Source of the DNA: a bacterium
GTDB taxonomy: Bacteria > Vulcanimicrobiota > Vulcanimicrobiia > Vulcanimicrobiales > Vulcanimicrobiaceae
Reading direction: 5' to 3'
Assembly: GCA_021807065.1 (NCBI GenBank)
Contig: JAKAPO010000085.1
Coordinates: forward strand, 1 to 8,425
Length of the DNA stretch: 8,425 bases
The notes beneath the pieces were generated by a model that worked only from the letters and a program-made list of their open reading frames with translations, made no database searches and was not told where the DNA came from. A program made the translations under genes and the position numbers. Of this stretch, positions 5,615 to 8,425 are shown one piece after another. Within the stretch, counting starts at the first letter, position 1. Each line of letters starts with the position of its first letter.

Positions 5615-7234
5615 CTACGTTGCGAAACGTTCGGTGTAGCGCGCGTTGGGCACCAGCAAGACTCTGTCGTGCTGGTAATCGAGATAGAGGTCGAAGTAGC
5701 GTAAGAAATCTTGCCCGAGCAACCCATCGTAATCTAGAAGGTCGAACACGCGGGGATCCTGTGTTACGCTGAACGGCCAATCTGCGAACGACAGCGTACC
5801 TACGTCGAGGGGACCGACTTCGACGCTCTGGAACTGTACTGGGCCGCCGACTGCCATGAACGACTCGAGGAACGGGTACGACGCCTGCAACTCTGCCCCG
5901 ACCGCGCTCTCTCGCAGTGCTTCAGGGTGTGCTTTGGCAAATGTCGAGAAGAGCATGCTATTATCTGCACCGGTATCGAGTAAGAAGCGCAGGTTTGGAA
6001 CCCCGCCGACGCTCGCGGTGAAGGCGGGTATGGAATCGTCGAGCGCGATCGGCAGCGAAATCGCGCCCGCCGGCGGCGTGAAGGTCTGCGGATCGATCGC
6101 CCACACCATCCCGTCGGCATAATCGACGTGCACGACTACGGAGTCGATGAAGTCGAATCCGATGAGTCCCGCTACCGGAGTATTCGAATCCGCCATGTTC
6201 GCAAACGGAACTGCGTGCACGTGAACGTTCTGCATCGTTAGGCTGCCGAGACTCATTGACGGCACGACGGAGGATTGCAGTGTGATCGTGTAGCCGAGCG
6301 CGCGCAAGATACCATCGTCGAGGAATATGCCGGCAGCGCCCGAGTCGAGTTGAAGGTTGACGGAGCGGCCACCGACCTGCAATTTCAAAATGACGCGATC
6401 GTCGATGATCCTGGCGGGCAGCCGGACCGGCGGACCGGATACCGTGCCGATGCTCGTACTCCGGGGAATTGCGAGCCGTGCGGGATCGATGGAGATCCCG
6501 CGAGCGAGATCGGTAACGCGCATGTCGATTTCGGGGCTTACGAGAGATTCATCCTTATGCTGGTCGTTTATCCACTCGTGCGTGTGCCAGGGGGTCGCGA
6601 TGCCATCGACGGTACGGTAGTCGCCGAACGTATAGCGAACGGAATGATCGGGATAGCGCAGAACGCTCGCGTCGAGGTACCATGTCGAGGCGTCGACGTA
6701 CAGGTATTCTAGTACGCCGTTTGGTGGGTCGATTTCGATGACGTAGGCGTCGATGGGCTGAGAGATGCGACCGAGCAATTTGACGTCTTGAGACGCACCG
6801 TGCGAGGCAACTGCCGCGTGCAAGGCCTTCTGGTCGATTGCATCACGCTTGTGAATACCTTGATCGACGACAACCTCTCCATCGGCGTTCATCTGCCAAT
6901 CGCGGCCATCGGAGGTACCGTAGGCCGTGGCGAGCAACCCAAGAGTCTCATCAACACGTTGGTTTTTCCCGGAGGCGATACGCGTAATCGTACCGCTTAC
7001 GGAATCGCGAACGATGGTTTCATGCTCGAGCATGGTATCGGCGTGACCGGGCGCGAGGTGACCCTGCGCGTGACTGAACCTTTCCAGAACGTACCCCAAG
7101 GTATTGCCGGTCGGCTGGATTATCGAGGGAAGATCGTTCGTGAGCTGCGATACACCCCCGAACGTGCGGACGGGCCAAAAGCCTAGAAGAAGTGTGGCGA
7201 GGCACGCAGTGAATCCAGATTTAAACATGCGCAT
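5615..7234 (-). CDS. Secreted two-lobed retropepsin-like aspartic protease, both catalytic motifs intact
   Basis: The 539-residue protein begins with MRMFKSGFTACLATLLLGFW, a signal-peptide-like basic then hydrophobic start, so it is probably exported. Residues about 45-260 form a domain I cannot name with certainty; it resembles the beta-rich, LolA-like domain found before aspartyl proteases in some environmental bacteria and carries PWHTHE (215-220). Two retropepsin-like lobes follow. Lobe one (about 270-385) has LQLDSGAAG with Asp297 and the hydrophobic-Gly motif GLIGFDF (357-363). Lobe two (about 390-530) has FLLDTGADN with Asp420 and GLLGQDF (504-510), then YFDLYLDYQHDRVLLVPN. Two aspartate motifs in one chain suggest an internal pepsin-like pair rather than the usual homodimer. 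The start overlaps the end of the upstream paralogue by 14 bases, which indicates translational coupling; a second ATG at 7228 is also possible. No substrate can be inferred. Confidence 0.85.
   Translation of the reverse strand: MRMFKSGFTACLATLLLGFWPVRTFGGVSQLTNDLPSIIQPTGNTLGYVLERFSHAQGHLAPGHADTMLEHETIVRDSVSGTITRIASGKNQRVDETLGLLATAYGTSDGRDWQMNADGEVVVDQGIHKRDAIDQKALHAAVASHGASQDVKLLGRISQPIDAYVIEIDPPNGVLEYLYVDASTWYLDASVLRYPDHSVRYTFGDYRTVDGIATPWHTHEWINDQHKDESLVSPEIDMRVTDLARGISIDPARLAIPRSTSIGTVSGPPVRLPARIIDDRVILKLQVGGRSVNLQLDSGAAGIFLDDGILRALGYTITLQSSVVPSMSLGSLTMQNVHVHAVPFANMADSNTPVAGLIGFDFIDSVVVHVDYADGMVWAIDPQTFTPPAGAISLPIALDDSIPAFTASVGGVPNLRFLLDTGADNSMLFSTFAKAHPEALRESAVGAELQASYPFLESFMAVGGPVQFQSVEVGPLDVGTLSFADWPFSVTQDPRVFDLLDYDGLLGQDFLRYFDLYLDYQHDRVLLVPNARYTERFAT
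7221..7234 (-). other. 14-base gene overlap (stop/start coupling)
   Basis: The upstream paralogue ends with TAA at 7221-7223, while the downstream protease begins with ATG at 7232-7234 in another frame, with a second in-frame ATG at 7226-7228. The overlap contains most of the perfect palindrome CATGCGCATG (7226-7235). No good Shine-Dalgarno precedes the downstream start, so ribosomes ending the first gene probably feed the second. Confidence 0.7.
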
Positions 7235-8425
7235 GCTCGTGCGTTACGTGAAAGAAGAACTGATTGGGTTTGACGATGATGCGGTCATGCGGGTAATCGA
7301 GATAGACGTCGAACCAGCGCAGGAAGTCAAACCCGAGTGCGGCGTCGACGGGGCGGTCGTCGCTGAATCGCAATGGATAATCCGTGCCGACGACTTCAGG
7401 CTGCTGGAAGTTTACCGAGCCGAAAGAGATGTGGCTGGGCTGCACTGGAAAAATCGAGATGACGTGCCCGAACGAGTCGCTGTCGGCGAACGGGAGATCG
7501 GCCTGCGAAGTGGTAGCCTTGTCGCTGGGCGCAATCGGCGTGTGACTAGCGATGTAGCTGCCGAAGAGGATGGAGTAGGTGAACTCGATGGTGAGTACGA
7601 CATTATTCGACATGTCATCGCCGATCGGCATGGAGATGAACGGAACGCCGTCATCGAAGTCAATGGGGTAGGTGATTCCGCCCGCTACCGGCGTGGCGGC
7701 GTTAAATGCTACGGAGGGCATGATCGTCACCGAGCCGCCGTTGTCGTACGAAATCTCGACGACGTTGTTCGCGAGGAAATCGTAACCGAGTACGCCGACT
7801 ACCTTGGTATCCCAGGATTGCTGAAAATTGTACGGCATCGCATGGAAGACGACGTTCTTGTACGTAGATGCTCCGATCGTGGCGAGCGGAATAGTCGTGT
7901 AAAAGGACGCGTAATCACCATTCGGCAACCGAGTGACGTGTCCGTACGTCGGAAGATTGAGCTGCGTTGCGACGTCTTCGTCGAGAATATCCTCGCTAGT
8001 GAGCGTATCCAGCATCAGGTCTAGCCCGCGGCCGGCGACATTCATACGCAGGACGATCGTGCCGTCGTTGTAGATCTTTGCCGGCAGCCTCATGCCGATC
8101 GTGGAATAGGAAGGCAGCTGCGACGCGCTCGGCGGCTGCGCGAACTGGGTTGAATCTACGGGAACACCGACCTGCATCGACGTGCGAACGTAATCATCGT
8201 CGAATTCGCGAGGATCCCAGGCGTCGTGCATATGCCATGGGCTTGTGACTCCGTCCGTGGTGCGGAAGTCATCGAAGGTGGTCACGATACGGTGATGGCC
8301 GCCGATGATGCGTTCGACACGGGTGATGAGGAACGTGCTTGCGTCGTAGAAGATCCACTCCGGATGTAAGGAGCCGGAGACCTTCACCTGCACGACGTAG
8401 GCGGGATGGCCGCCCGTCGTTATAC
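7221..8425 (-). CDS. Two-lobed retropepsin-like paralogue lacking both catalytic motifs (likely pseudoprotease), cut by the right edge
   Basis: The frame is open to the window edge; a GTG at 8393 is internal because the residues before it (TTGGHPAYV) align with the paralogue's QPIDAYV, so the N-terminus lies outside. Numbering from 8393, the N-terminal domain has PWHMHD (52-57). Lobe one has LMLDTLTSEDIL (127-137) where the sister has LQLDSGAAGIFL: Asp129 is kept but the essential Gly is Leu131. Lobe two reads VLTIEFTYSILF (266-277) against FLLDTGADNSMLF, so Asp-Thr-Gly has become Thr-Ile-Glu. The motifs GVLGYDF (200-206), ALGFDF (352-357) and WFDVYLDYPHDRIIVKPN (360-377) are all kept and the frame is undamaged, so the fold should persist. 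Hydrolysis by the standard mechanism is unlikely; a regulatory, binding or chaperone role for the sister enzyme is inference. The tail FHVTHEHAHV is rich in histidine. Confidence 0.82.
   Translation of the reverse strand, partial: ITTGGHPAYVVQVKVSGSLHPEWIFYDASTFLITRVERIIGGHHRIVTTFDDFRTTDGVTSPWHMHDAWDPREFDDDYVRTSMQVGVPVDSTQFAQPPSASQLPSYSTIGMRLPAKIYNDGTIVLRMNVAGRGLDLMLDTLTSEDILDEDVATQLNLPTYGHVTRLPNGDYASFYTTIPLATIGASTYKNVVFHAMPYNFQQSWDTKVVGVLGYDFLANNVVEISYDNGGSVTIMPSVAFNAATPVAGGITYPIDFDDGVPFISMPIGDDMSNNVVLTIEFTYSILFGSYIASHTPIAPSDKATTSQADLPFADSDSFGHVISIFPVQPSHISFGSVNFQQPEVVGTDYPLRFSDDRPVDAALGFDFLRWFDVYLDYPHDRIIVKPNQFFFHVTHEHAHV

Noticed and set aside
5593..5727. Longer start for the lipoprotein reaching back to 5727
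   Set aside because: It would overlap the protease by more than 100 bases and put about 50 non-signal residues before a textbook lipoprotein signal. Only the 5592 start is a serious alternative.
6275..7186. Two further plus-strand open frames (6275-6712 and 6788-7186) opposite the full-length protease
   Set aside because: Both are antisense to the signal-peptide-bearing protease and carry no motif.
7104..8024. Plus-strand open frame of 306 codons antisense to the two retropepsin-like genes
   Set aside because: It covers the overlap of two convincing homologous proteins. Its Arg/Val/Asp/Glu-rich sequence reads as the complement of their codons, with no recognisable domain.

Overview
The window is gene-dense, GC-rich bacterial DNA with two convergent blocks. 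No tRNA, rRNA, CRISPR array, insertion sequence or phage gene is visible. The organism cannot be named with confidence. An archaeal-type PurP in a bacterial-style purine cluster, next to large secreted two-lobed retropepsin-like proteins and a Ser/Ala/Pro-rich lipoprotein, would fit a poorly cultured soil or rock lineage such as Candidatus Eremiobacterota (WPS-2) or relatives. That is an impression from gene content only.

Plus strand, left block. The 3' part of an unrecognised gene (1-492) is followed by a 102-base spacer with a small GC-rich hairpin. Then comes a tight four-gene run: purP (595-1695), tpx (1718-2260), guaA (2280-3821) and purD (3829-5091). The gaps are 22, 19 and 7 bases, so this is probably one transcript. 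PurD makes GAR early in de novo purine synthesis, PurP makes FAICAR from AICAR, formate and ATP just before IMP, and GuaA converts XMP to GMP. Tpx is a thiol peroxidase, unrelated to purines. Three oddities stand out: PurP is the archaeal-type formate-dependent enzyme, Tpx has only one cysteine in the whole protein, and PurD lacks two histidines that are normally present.

Minus strand, right block, read from right to left. A right-truncated secreted-type protein (8425-7221) overlaps by 14 bases the start of a full-length paralogue (7234-5615), which is followed by a small lipoprotein (5568-5098). Both large proteins share an N-terminal domain with a WHxH motif and two retropepsin-like lobes. 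The full-length copy keeps both catalytic motifs (DSG and DTG). The truncated one has lost both (DTL and TIE) while keeping the rest of the fold signature. It therefore looks like a pseudoprotease translationally coupled to its probably active sister. The lipoprotein ends only six bases from the end of purD.

The best candidate for something undescribed is this three-gene envelope module: pseudoprotease, two-lobed protease, lipoprotein. Next are the bacterial PurP and the one-cysteine Tpx.
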